A DNA stretch of 64,000 nucleotides from the NCBI RefSeq assembly GCF_963678795.1, contig NZ_OY787452.1, forward strand, positions 930,001-994,000, given 5' to 3'. The notes below the pieces were generated by a model that worked only from the letters and a program-made list of their open reading frames with translations, searched no databases and was not told where the DNA came from. This document shows, in pieces, positions 36,422-44,493 of this stretch. Origin of the DNA: an uncultured Methanoregula sp. GTDB lineage: Archaea; Halobacteriota; Methanomicrobia; Methanomicrobiales; Methanospirillaceae. A program made the translations under genes and the position numbers. Position 1 is the first letter of the stretch. The number at the start of each line of letters is the position of its first letter.

Positions 36422-37552
36422 TCAGCAGTTGTTGTCAGGATTATTGATTTTGGAGGACTGGTGGATTCGTTTCCGCTGGGCGATCCGGTACCCGGAGATT
36501 ACCTGGATGGAGTTTTTGAATTCCCGGTCAAGCTCCGCATCCCCGGAATCGATATATAATTCAGGGAGCACCGCGAGCTTGTGGGGCGTGGCAACCACAA
36601 TGATTTTTGTTATCCCCACCTTCCTGACAACGCGGACGCTGATCTGCTGGTTTCCCCTGCCAAGGATGAATCCCTGGGCACCGATAGGACTGATAATGAT
36701 CCTGACCTCTTTTTCCTGGGACACAAGATCGATCAGGGTCCTCTCGTCCACGTCTGCCGCAACCAGCCTCCCGTTCCTGATGACATCGACTCCGAGAAGC
36801 GTCTTTTTCACACCGATTTTGCGTGCAATCGCTTCTGTAGTCGTTCCCGCCCCCAGGATATAGAGCGTATCCGGCAGGATCACTTCTTCCATAAACCGGG
36901 CGATCTCCTGCTTGGCACGCTCCTCGTCAGGTTCCTCGTACACCTGCTTTGAGACCTGCACTTTACCGGGGATTGTGGGTGTCCGGGCAATCCCGAAGAT
37001 CCGCGTTTTTAGTACTCCTGCCCGGTACGCCTCTTCATCCACATCAAGAAGTTCCGAATCCCGGAGCTGTTTTTTGTCAGATTCCCGTACAAGCTCTGCA
37101 GCAGTTGCCGGATCAACGGCAAAAACCGCGGAGTACATCTTGACACCTGCTGGGATCCCGAGAATCGGCACGTTCCTGCCGGTAACGTCGAAGATATCCC
37201 GTGCCGTGCCGTCGCCACCGCAGAACAGGATCAGGTCCGTCCCGTCTTCCATGATCCTTATGACTGCGGCCCTTGTATCGCGGGCGCTGCTCTCCCCGGA
37301 GTACGTGTAAACAATCTCATAATTCTGGCAGCCTGCATCCCGCAGGATATCCGCTCCCATGGCACCGGAACACGTGGCGAAATGCAGATCCTTCTCCCGT
37401 GCAAGAAGTTCAAGAGTAATGCGTGCCCGGTCTTTTGCCCGGGGGGATGCCCCGCGACGACGGGCTTCATCCACATTGCCATCGGTCCCTTTCAGCCCCA
37501 CCGATCCGCCCATCCCGGCAACCGGGTTGACGATGAGACCTATTTTTTTCAT
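36422..37552 (-). CDS. ATP-NAD kinase family protein (COG3199 type)
   Basis: 376 aa. It opens MKKIGLIVNPVAGMGGSVGLKGTDG and has the catalytic loop 'LILFCGGDGTARDIFDVTGRNVPILGIPAGVKMYSAVFAV'. The GGDGT motif is shared by NAD kinases and diacylglycerol kinases. This longer archaeal group has a C-terminal alpha/beta extension ('GAGTTTEAIARKIGVKKTLLGVDVIRNG') and uncertain substrate. No second NAD kinase is in the window. Convergent with satP; upstream of it is trpB2 on the same strand. Confidence 0.88.
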   Translation of the reverse strand: MKKIGLIVNPVAGMGGSVGLKGTDGNVDEARRRGASPRAKDRARITLELLAREKDLHFATCSGAMGADILRDAGCQNYEIVYTYSGESSARDTRAAVIRIMEDGTDLILFCGGDGTARDIFDVTGRNVPILGIPAGVKMYSAVFAVDPATAAELVRESDKKQLRDSELLDVDEEAYRAGVLKTRIFGIARTPTIPGKVQVSKQVYEEPDEERAKQEIARFMEEVILPDTLYILGAGTTTEAIARKIGVKKTLLGVDVIRNGRLVAADVDERTLIDLVSQEKEVRIIISPIGAQGFILGRGNQQISVRVVRKVGITKIIVVATPHKLAVLPELYIDSGDAELDREFKNSIQVISGYRIAQRKRIHQSSKINNPDNNC

Positions 37553-37573
37553 AAAAAGAGATGGGGGGCGGAA

Positions 37574-38932
37574 TTATTGTATCTTGGGTATCCGGCCGAT
37601 GGCTTCTTTGATCAGCGCATCCGGGTACTCGTAATCCACAAGCTTTCCCGAGTAAAAGTCATCGTAGGCACTCATATCGAAATTGCCGTGGCCCGAGCAG
37701 TTGAAGAGGATGGTCTTTGCCTCGCCGGATTTCCTGCATTTGAGCGCTTCGTCGATTGCCGACTTCACTGCATGGGATGTTTCGGGAGCAACGATGATGC
37801 CTTCAGTACGGGCGAACGTCTGGGCTGCTTCAAAGACTTCGCTCTGGTGGTAGGCCACCGCCCGCATGACCCCGTCGTGCACGAGACGGGAGACGATCGG
37901 CGAGTCCCCATGATAGCGGAGGCCTCCGGCATGCATGGAGGGCGGGACGAAATCATGCCCAAGAGTGAACATCTTCATGAGCGGGGTAAGACCGGCCACG
38001 TCACCGAAGTCGTAGGTATAGAGACCCTTGGTAAGTGTCGGGCACGATGCCGGTTCAGCGCCGATGATGTCCACATCCTTGTGCTTCCCGGTCATCTTGT
38101 CACCCGCGAAGGGGAACGAGATCCCGGCGAAGTTGGATCCTCCACCCACGCATCCGATGACAACGTCAGGATAATCATCGACCATGGCCAGCTGTTCACG
38201 GCACTCGAGGCCGATAACCGTCTGGTGGAGGCAGACATGGTTCAGCACCGAACCCAGCGCATAGTTGGTATTGGCATGGGTAGCCGCATCTTCGACTGCT
38301 TCGGATATTGCAATTCCGAGGGCACCCGGGGTCTCCGGGTCTTTTTCAAGAACCGCACGTCCTGAGTTTGTCTTGGTGCTGGGACTCGGGATACACTCCG
38401 CCCCCCAGACATGCATCATGGATTTCCGGTAGGGTTTCTGGGTGTAACTTGACCGGACCATGTAGATAGTGCATTCAAGATCGTACAGCATTGTCGCGAA
38501 TGCAAGTGCAGATCCCCACTGCCCTGCTCCGGTCTCCGTTGCGATCCGCTCGATCCCGGCCTTCATGTTGTAATATGCCTGGGGGATCGAGGTATTCGTC
38601 TTGTGGCTCCCGGCCGGGCTGACTCCCTCCCATTTGTAGTAAATCTTCGCAGGAGTTTTCAGGAACTTCTCGAGCCGGTGGGCCCGGTACAGGGGGCTTG
38701 GTCTCCAGAGGTGCAGGACCTCCTGCACTTCTTCAGGAATACTGATATGGCGATCCGTTGTAACTTCCTGCCGGATCAGTTCCATCGGGAAGATGGCGGC
38801 AAGATCATCCGGTCCAACCGGCTTCTGGGTCTGGGGATGAAGCGGGGGATCGAGCGGAGAGGGCAGATCTGCCTGGACATTGTACCATTTCCTTGGCATC
38901 TGCTCCTCATCGAGGAGGATTTTTGTCTGCAT
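37574..38932 (-). CDS. trpB2: Tryptophan synthase beta chain, TrpB2 type
   Basis: 452 aa from the ATG at 38932. The extended N terminus and '[40 protein letters not shown]' (PLP lysine in SHKTN) identify the TrpB2 branch, which condenses serine with indole independently of TrpA. '[10 protein letters not shown]' binds PLP phosphate. No other trp gene is adjacent, as expected for TrpB2, which may scavenge indole. A TATATA element and palindromic TGTACA/AGTACT operators lie just upstream (38933-38961). Confidence 0.94.
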   Translation of the reverse strand: MQTKILLDEEQMPRKWYNVQADLPSPLDPPLHPQTQKPVGPDDLAAIFPMELIRQEVTTDRHISIPEEVQEVLHLWRPSPLYRAHRLEKFLKTPAKIYYKWEGVSPAGSHKTNTSIPQAYYNMKAGIERIATETGAGQWGSALAFATMLYDLECTIYMVRSSYTQKPYRKSMMHVWGAECIPSPSTKTNSGRAVLEKDPETPGALGIAISEAVEDAATHANTNYALGSVLNHVCLHQTVIGLECREQLAMVDDYPDVVIGCVGGGSNFAGISFPFAGDKMTGKHKDVDIIGAEPASCPTLTKGLYTYDFGDVAGLTPLMKMFTLGHDFVPPSMHAGGLRYHGDSPIVSRLVHDGVMRAVAYHQSEVFEAAQTFARTEGIIVAPETSHAVKSAIDEALKCRKSGEAKTILFNCSGHGNFDMSAYDDFYSGKLVDYEYPDALIKEAIGRIPKIQ

Positions 38933-38955
38933 ACCAAGTACTTGGTTTGTACAAA
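38933..38955. promoter_or_regulatory. TRP-box-like double palindrome at the trpB2 start
   Basis: ACCAAGTACTTGGT (38933-38946) and TTTGTACAAA (38946-38955) are both perfect palindromes sharing one base and abutting the trpB2 ATG. TGTACA equals the TRP box recognised by TrpY in Methanothermobacter, which also controls trpB2 there. TATATA on the minus strand (38956-38961) sits ~25 nt from the ATG, so a leaderless transcript would start within the operator. Confidence 0.7.
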
Positions 38956-38961
38956 TATATA

Positions 38962-39386
38962 CATTGTGGAACAAAGATGCTTAGCGATGTGTTTTATTGA
39001 GCGTTTTGTGGGGCAAGTGCAGAGTGATTCAATGATTAAGGGGAGTGCCTGCAAGGGAGATAAGGGCCTGTTTCATCTTCAGCCGGGGGAACATCCGTAA
39101 GAGATAATTCCACGATAACTCACAGACAAAATCCTGTTTTTAGTACCCGCAGCTTCCCGGGAAGGAGAAACAGGGGGGGCGAATTTCCCTGATTTTAGTG
39201 GTTTTTCGCAAAAGCATATTATTTCCCGGCATGTAACACTGATGCAAGACTAGTATTCTGCAGTTCCAGATCAGCTGACAGGGATTAAAAACCATGAGAC
39301 AGAACATTTTTTCTGATCGTCGACATGATCGCAAAAAGAGATCTATCATGAGACTTAAGGAGGAAAATACCAGAACATTTATTTAA
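38962..39386. other. Intergenic region, no convincing gene
   Basis: A 30-codon frame at 39294 lacks a ribosome site and coding character. ATTTATTTAA at 39377-39386 is a good TATA box for the Yip1/ABC operon downstream. Confidence 0.4.
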
Positions 39387-39406
39387 GTCAACATCAAAAT
39401 GTTGAC
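39387..39406. promoter_or_regulatory. Inverted repeat operator candidate before the Yip1/ABC operon
   Basis: GTCAACAT (39387-39394) and ATGTTGAC (39399-39406) form a perfect 8-bp inverted repeat with a CAAA spacer, immediately downstream of the TATA box ATTTATTTAA. A protein bound there would cover the transcription start, so this is a likely repressor site. The regulator is unknown. Confidence 0.65.
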
Positions 39407-39482
39407 AATTATTCTTTCCTTCAGGGGAAATATATCCTCAAGACAAGACGTGAGTTGCCATTAACAAAAAAAGGTGAAACCA

Positions 39483-40151
39483 ATGAATCGTTCCTTTACT
39501 GATATCCTTATAAAACCCGATGCGTTCTTTACCGACGTAATGGGGGAGAATGAAAATTTCAAATTGCCGCTTATCATCCTGCTTGCCGGCGGGATTATTG
39601 GTGCCGGGTACGGGTACATGATCGGCGGGCTAACAGCACGGATGATGTCCGGGGCGATCCCCGGTATCGATATGATCATGACGCTGGTATCTGCTCTTGG
39701 CGCCCTCTTTGGGGTTTTTGTCTTCTGGTTCATCTGGACCGGCATAATCTATCTCATCTCAGCGGCGTTCAAAGGCAAGGGCAGCTTCAGACGAACCCTG
39801 CAGGTTACAGGATACGGGTACCTTCCCCAGGTATTTGGATCGCTCCTCAGCCTGATTGTTGCAATCGAATACATTCCCCGCATCGTAGTGCCCCAGATAA
39901 CTGTGGCAATGATGCAGGACCCGGTCGTGATGCAGGAGGTAACAAAGGCCCTGATGCACGATCCTGCCATGCTGGAACTGACGCAGATCACATCGGTCAT
40001 CACCATTGTATTCTTCCTCTGGAGCGCCAATATCTGGATATTCGGAGTCCGGCATGCCCGGGGAATAACCATACGGGATGCCGCACTCTCTGTCGGTATT
40101 CCCGTGATCATCTATGTAGCGTACATTGTCTACACGCTTGGAGCTGTGTAA
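39483..40151 (+). CDS. Yip1-domain membrane protein
   Basis: 222 aa from the ATG at 39483 with AGGTGA upstream. 'ILIKPDAFFTDVMGENENFKLPLIILLAGGI' followed by five membrane helices and 'RRTLQVTGYGYLPQVFGSLLSLI' are the Yip1 pattern. Such proteins often precede ABC exporters in methanogens and may help assemble or regulate them. It is the first gene of a four-gene operon with the surface protein (0 nt gap), ATPase and permease. Role beyond context is unknown. Confidence 0.85.
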   Translation: MNRSFTDILIKPDAFFTDVMGENENFKLPLIILLAGGIIGAGYGYMIGGLTARMMSGAIPGIDMIMTLVSALGALFGVFVFWFIWTGIIYLISAAFKGKGSFRRTLQVTGYGYLPQVFGSLLSLIVAIEYIPRIVVPQITVAMMQDPVVMQEVTKALMHDPAMLELTQITSVITIVFFLWSANIWIFGVRHARGITIRDAALSVGIPVIIYVAYIVYTLGAV

Positions 40152-41312
40152 ATGAGAAAATCACTCTGTATTTCCGTCATCCTGGCACTGCTGATCCTGA
40201 CCACCATGGCCGGTGTGGTCCAGGCTTTTGAAACACCGGAATCGATAGTCTCAGCAAGCAAAGTCTATGTATCGAAGGTTGTCTACGACCCCGGCACGTT
40301 TTTCACCGGGGACTCGGGAACAGTCACCATTTATGTGACCAACGCCAACTCCAACCAGAGCGTTGTGGTCAATCACGTCTCCTATGGAGATGAAAATATC
40401 AAACTGACCAGTCGCCCGTATGACAGCACAACCAATATCGGACCCCTCCAGGCACAGCCATTTGTCTTTTCCGTTGAGACTTCTGCAAAGGAAGGAACGT
40501 ATTATCCCACATTCACCCTGAATTTCCGGGATGCCGACAGCCTATACTACAGGGCGGTCGTAAAAGTGGATAACACCCCTCTCGAACTGACGATTGTTGA
40601 CAAACCCGATGCCTACTCTGCCGGCAAGAAGAAAACCGTGTACGTCCAGGTTGCAAACCCGCGGGACGATACCGTGAATAATGTTATCCTTGAAGTAACC
40701 GGGCCGGGAATTTCCACAACGCCTTCGAAGACGTTTATCGGGGATGTGGCGCCCGGGGCAAAAATTCCCCTGAATTTCACCATATCTTCCGAACAGCCGA
40801 CCACGGCAACCCTCACGCTGAAATACGATAACGGGGATGATACCCATACCGTCCAGATGGATCTCCCTGTCACGTTTGGTCTGGATAAAAAACAGGCAAA
40901 CCCGGTAATCAGCAATGTCCAGGTCAAGCCGGATGTTGGTTTCTACCGCGTTACCGGGGACGTGACGAATGCCGGGCTGGAGAATGCCAACTCGGTGACC
41001 GTAACCTCCCTCTCCCCGGCAGTTCCCCAGGATCCGTACCGCTCTTATGTCGTCGGTATCCTCAAGCCCGATGATTTCGGCAGTTTTGAAGTTACATTCA
41101 CTGCTGCAAACGCGACAAGTGTACCTCTCCAGATGTCCTACAAGGATGCCGACGGGAACATCTACACGTCTATCCAGGACGTAAAGATCTCGGGCGTTTC
41201 CCTGTCCTCCGCACAGAAGAACGATCTGCCGCTGCTTCCCATTGCTGCCGCTGTGATCATAATCGGGGCGTTCGTAGGCGGATGGTACTTCTATCTCAGG
41301 AAAAAGAAGTGA
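40152..41312 (+). CDS. COG1361-type S-layer-like secreted protein, C-terminally anchored
   Basis: 386 aa. Signal peptide 1-25 (SLCISVILALLILTTMAGVVQA-F). Three CARDB-like beta domains follow (~35-140, 145-240, 255-350), with 'GTVTIYVTNANSNQSVVVNHV' and 'VYVQVANPRDDTVNNVILEV' typical of NEW3/CARDB folds. A C-terminal helix (PIAAAVIIIGAFVGGWYFYL) ends in RKKK. It starts directly after the Yip1 stop and precedes an ABC ATPase. In such operons it probably acts as the extracellular accessory protein of a MacB-type transporter. Confidence 0.87.
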   Translation: MRKSLCISVILALLILTTMAGVVQAFETPESIVSASKVYVSKVVYDPGTFFTGDSGTVTIYVTNANSNQSVVVNHVSYGDENIKLTSRPYDSTTNIGPLQAQPFVFSVETSAKEGTYYPTFTLNFRDADSLYYRAVVKVDNTPLELTIVDKPDAYSAGKKKTVYVQVANPRDDTVNNVILEVTGPGISTTPSKTFIGDVAPGAKIPLNFTISSEQPTTATLTLKYDNGDDTHTVQMDLPVTFGLDKKQANPVISNVQVKPDVGFYRVTGDVTNAGLENANSVTVTSLSPAVPQDPYRSYVVGILKPDDFGSFEVTFTAANATSVPLQMSYKDADGNIYTSIQDVKISGVSLSSAQKNDLPLLPIAAAVIIIGAFVGGWYFYLRKKK

Positions 41313-41320
41313 CACCCCTC

Positions 41321-41998
41321 ATGGCAGAAATACCCGTAATGTCATTTGAGGATGTGGTCAAGGTATACCCGCTCCCCGCCGGGGATGTGACAGCACTGGA
41401 GGGGATCTCGTTCCGGGTAGACCGGGGAGAATTCATCTCGGTCATGGGGCCTTCCGGGTCGGGAAAATCCACCCTCCTCAATCTCATGGGGTGCCTGGAT
41501 ACCCCGACATCCGGCGATATTTACATCAGCGGCACCCGCATCAGGGATATGACCGATATTGAACTGACGAGCCTGAGGAGAGACCGGATTGGATTCATAT
41601 TCCAGTACTTCAACCTCTTCCCCCTTCTCAACATCATCGAGAACGTTACTTTCCCCATGATGCTCAAATCCCAGAAATCCGTTGATCCGGAGCGGGGAAA
41701 AGAGGTACTCAGGGCAGTCCAGCTGGACGAGAAACTCTTCACCCATACCCCAACAGAACTCTCCGGGGGGCAGCAGCAGCGGGTGGCCGTCGCGAGAGCG
41801 CTTGTAAATAATCCCGATATCCTCCTCTGCGACGAACCAACCGGTAATCTCGATTCGAAGACCGGGGCGGGTATCATGGAGCTCATGTCCGAGCTCAACC
41901 GGAAAGGTACAACCATCATCATGGTAACCCACGACCCCCACATCGCCGAATATTCCCGCCGGACAATCCGGATTGCGGACGGGAGGATCGTTTCATGA
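41321..41998 (+). CDS. ABC transporter ATP-binding protein (MacB/LolD type)
   Basis: 225 aa from the ATG at 41321. Walker A GPSGSGKST, Q-loop 'FIFQYFNLFPLLNIIENV', signature LSGGQQQRVAVARAL, Walker B 'ILLCDEPTGNLDSKTG' and the switch His in 'MVTHDPH' are all present. 'LPAGDVTALEGISFRV' and 'YFNLFPLL' are typical for the LolD/MacB/FtsE branch. It energises the permease whose start codon overlaps its stop (ATGA). The substrate is unknown; the branch mostly drives mechanical or export work. Confidence 0.95.
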   Translation: MAEIPVMSFEDVVKVYPLPAGDVTALEGISFRVDRGEFISVMGPSGSGKSTLLNLMGCLDTPTSGDIYISGTRIRDMTDIELTSLRRDRIGFIFQYFNLFPLLNIIENVTFPMMLKSQKSVDPERGKEVLRAVQLDEKLFTHTPTELSGGQQQRVAVARALVNNPDILLCDEPTGNLDSKTGAGIMELMSELNRKGTTIIMVTHDPHIAEYSRRTIRIADGRIVS

Positions 41999-43194
41999 TC
42001 TTCTGGGAGATTGCCAAGCGCAATATACGACTGCACTTCCTCCGGTCAACCCTCGCGATGCTCGGCATCGTGATCGGGGTTATTGCCATCGCATCGATGG
42101 GGATTTTGGGAAACAGCCTTGTTGCAACCGTCTCAGACAACCTCAAATCTGTTGGCGACAGCGTGATCGTCACACCATATAGTGGCGGGGGCGGCATGAT
42201 GAGAGGCGGGGGCGGGGGCGGGAGCAGCTCGGCGAGCCTGAAGATCACCGAGCAGAATTTCCAGCAGATAAAACGGGTATCTGCGCCGAATAAGGCCACT
42301 CCCGTATACTCGACATCCGATCACATGAAGATCGGGGTCGGCAGCGACGACATCGTAGCACCCATATACGCCCTGCCATCGGCCGATGTCCCGGATATCA
42401 TGAAACTCAAGGCAGGGGATTACAACAACGGGAATTCCGGGTGTCTTGTCGGGTCCACGTTTGCCAAGGATCATGACCTCAAGGTCGGATCCCGGATCTC
42501 GATCGGGACCAGCGGCGAAAAAGGAACGCTGCGGGTAACGGGTATCATCGAGGAGCGGGGCATGAGTTTTGATATCAGTACCGACAGTGCGCTCATTGTT
42601 ACCCCGGAATGGTTCGAGAATACCTACAACCGCAACAAGGATTACGATGAGGTTGTCGTGAAAGTCAAGGACGGGGACACGGCAACGGTCAAAACCGATA
42701 TTGAGAAACAGCTCAACAAGCACAAGGACAACAAGATCGTCAGCGTGATGGACAGCAAGGCAACCCTGGCCACGATCTACCAGACGTTTGGCATGGTTAC
42801 AACATTCGTCACGGCAATCGGCGGGATCTCGATGATTGTTGCCGGTGTCTCGATCTTCAACATCATGATGATGTCGGTCAACGAGCGGATCAAGGAGATC
42901 GGGATCATGCGCAGCATCGGCACCCAGAAAAAAGAGGTGATGAGCATGTTCATCTATGAAGCTGCGATTATTGGTATCATCGGGAGTGCCGTCGGGGGCA
43001 TCCTGAGCCTTGTTGCGGGATATGCCATCAGCGCCCTGATGCTCCAGTCGACCAAGTACCTGTTCACCATCGCGACGGCAGTCTCAGTCACGGAAGGTGT
43101 CGCGTTCGGGATCGTGATCTGTCTTGCCTGCGGTATTTACCCGGCCTGGCAGGCGGCGAATATGAACCCCATCGATGCCCTCAGGCACGAGTGA
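41995..43194 (+). CDS. MacB-like ABC transporter permease (MacB_PCD + FtsX)
   Basis: 399 aa. N-terminal helix (LRSTLAMLGIVIGVIAIASMGIL), a ~230-residue external MacB_PCD domain, then three FtsX helices ending 'IYPAWQAANMNPIDALRHE', the family signature. A low-complexity Gly-rich stretch (residues ~63-77, GGGGMMRGGGGGGSSS) occurs in the external domain, more than is usual. Works with the adjacent ATPase and probably with the COG1361 and Yip1 proteins as one complex. Confidence 0.92.
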   Translation: MIFWEIAKRNIRLHFLRSTLAMLGIVIGVIAIASMGILGNSLVATVSDNLKSVGDSVIVTPYSGGGGMMRGGGGGGSSSASLKITEQNFQQIKRVSAPNKATPVYSTSDHMKIGVGSDDIVAPIYALPSADVPDIMKLKAGDYNNGNSGCLVGSTFAKDHDLKVGSRISIGTSGEKGTLRVTGIIEERGMSFDISTDSALIVTPEWFENTYNRNKDYDEVVVKVKDGDTATVKTDIEKQLNKHKDNKIVSVMDSKATLATIYQTFGMVTTFVTAIGGISMIVAGVSIFNIMMMSVNERIKEIGIMRSIGTQKKEVMSMFIYEAAIIGIIGSAVGGILSLVAGYAISALMLQSTKYLFTIATAVSVTEGVAFGIVICLACGIYPAWQAANMNPIDALRHE

Positions 43195-43251
43195 TCTCTT
43201 CAATCTTTTTTTACGGGGAACCTTATTACCGCCGCATGCATACCCACTGGT

Positions 43252-44151
43252 ATGACCCCTTCGGCACCGGCAGGGACCGATCCTGACTGGAACGGGATCT
43301 GGAAGATGCGGCACGCGCAGCAGGAGTCCTCAAAAACCGCCTGCGATCATTCCCATGACTGGAACAAAAAGGAGAACGCGGAACGTTACGATGCAAATGC
43401 CCAAAGCGGGTACGATGACCGGGTAAGAACAACCATCGCGGCGCTGGATGTCACAAAAAATGCAAGAGTGCTGGATATCGGTGCCGGGCCCGGGACGCTC
43501 GCCATCCCCCTGGCTCCGCTCGTGAAAGAGATCACTGCCGTGGAGCCCGGTGCCGGGATGCTGGAGATCCTAATGAAGCATGCAGATACGAAGGGGATCC
43601 GGAATATCACCGTTGTGCAGAAACGGTGGGAGGATGTGGATCTCTCCGGCGACCTGAACATTCCGTATGATATCGTGATCGCGTCGCTTTCCCTCACCAT
43701 GCATGACATCCGCGAGGCTCTCGTTAAGATGAATGATGCTGCTTCGGGCTCCGTCCACCTCTTCTGGTTCGTCGATATGCCTTTCTGGGAGAAGATGTAT
43801 GCCGATCTCTGGGAGCCCCTGCATGGCACGCCATATTATTCCGGGCCGAAAGCCGACTGCCTCTTTGGCGTCCTGTACCAGATGGGGATCTATGCCGATG
43901 TGCAGATGCTCCCGCTCTCAAAGGAGTACCGCTTCACGAGCCGGGAAGAGACGCTTTCCTTCTTTGTGAAACGGTTCGGTGCAACGATTCCGGAGCAGGT
44001 GCGGATTGTGGAGGAGTACCTTGCACCGCTTATCCGGCATGAGGGTGACGGGATTGTCATCTCCGGCGATTCGACCTTTGCCCATATATGGTGGAGAAAG
44101 GAGCACCGGGTTAACGGTGGGGGGAGGGGCCGTCCCGGCGGAGCCCTTTAA
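43252..44151 (+). CDS. SAM-dependent methyltransferase (class I)
   Basis: 299 aa. SAM-binding motif I 'VLDIGAGPGTLAIPLAPLV' at residue ~74, the acidic motif II 'ITAVEPGAGMLEIL', motif III 'IPYDIVIASLSLTMHDI', and a C-terminal substrate domain ('MPFWEKMYADLWEPLHGTPYYSGPKADCLFGVL'). The N terminus has 'DPDWNGIWKMRHAQQ', seen in related methanogen proteins. The substrate is not clear; a small molecule or metalloid is possible. It stands alone. Confidence 0.88.
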   Translation: MTPSAPAGTDPDWNGIWKMRHAQQESSKTACDHSHDWNKKENAERYDANAQSGYDDRVRTTIAALDVTKNARVLDIGAGPGTLAIPLAPLVKEITAVEPGAGMLEILMKHADTKGIRNITVVQKRWEDVDLSGDLNIPYDIVIASLSLTMHDIREALVKMNDAASGSVHLFWFVDMPFWEKMYADLWEPLHGTPYYSGPKADCLFGVLYQMGIYADVQMLPLSKEYRFTSREETLSFFVKRFGATIPEQVRIVEEYLAPLIRHEGDGIVISGDSTFAHIWWRKEHRVNGGGRGRPGGAL

Positions 44152-44176
44152 TTCCGGAAAACAGATCAATTTTTTT

Positions 44177-44425
44177 ATGGCACTCGCACCGATATTAGCC
44201 CCGGTATCCATGCTCCTCGAGCTGGTTATCTGTATCTTAGGTATCTACACAGGGTACGTGAAGAAGAAGGTCTATGGGTACCTCTTTGCAGCAACATTCC
44301 TCCTGTTTACGCTCTATGATTACTTCTACCAGATTGGGATAGGAGAGGATACTCTCGAGATCGTCAACCTGATTGCAGTTCTCGCAGCCCTTGGTGGCAT
44401 GTATCTCGTTCTTAAGGACAGATGA
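44177..44425 (+). CDS. Small three-helix membrane protein
   Basis: 82 aa from the ATG at 44177 (MALAPILAPVSMLLELVICILGIYTG). Three hydrophobic helices (~7-26, 33-55, 62-79) connected by short loops, ending MYLVLKDR. The ribosome site is weak. No family is recognised. It lies 25 nt after the methyltransferase stop and may be co-transcribed with it. Function unknown. Confidence 0.65.
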   Translation: MALAPILAPVSMLLELVICILGIYTGYVKKKVYGYLFAATFLLFTLYDYFYQIGIGEDTLEIVNLIAVLAALGGMYLVLKDR

Positions 44426-44493
44426 GATACAGGATTGCCGGTCAAAAAGATCTTCATGGTTATAAGGAATCGCGGGCAGCATTCTGCCGGTGA

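Noticed and set aside
39294..39386. 30-codon frame before the Yip1 operon
   Set aside because: No proper ribosome site, and its end overlaps the TATA box of the operon.
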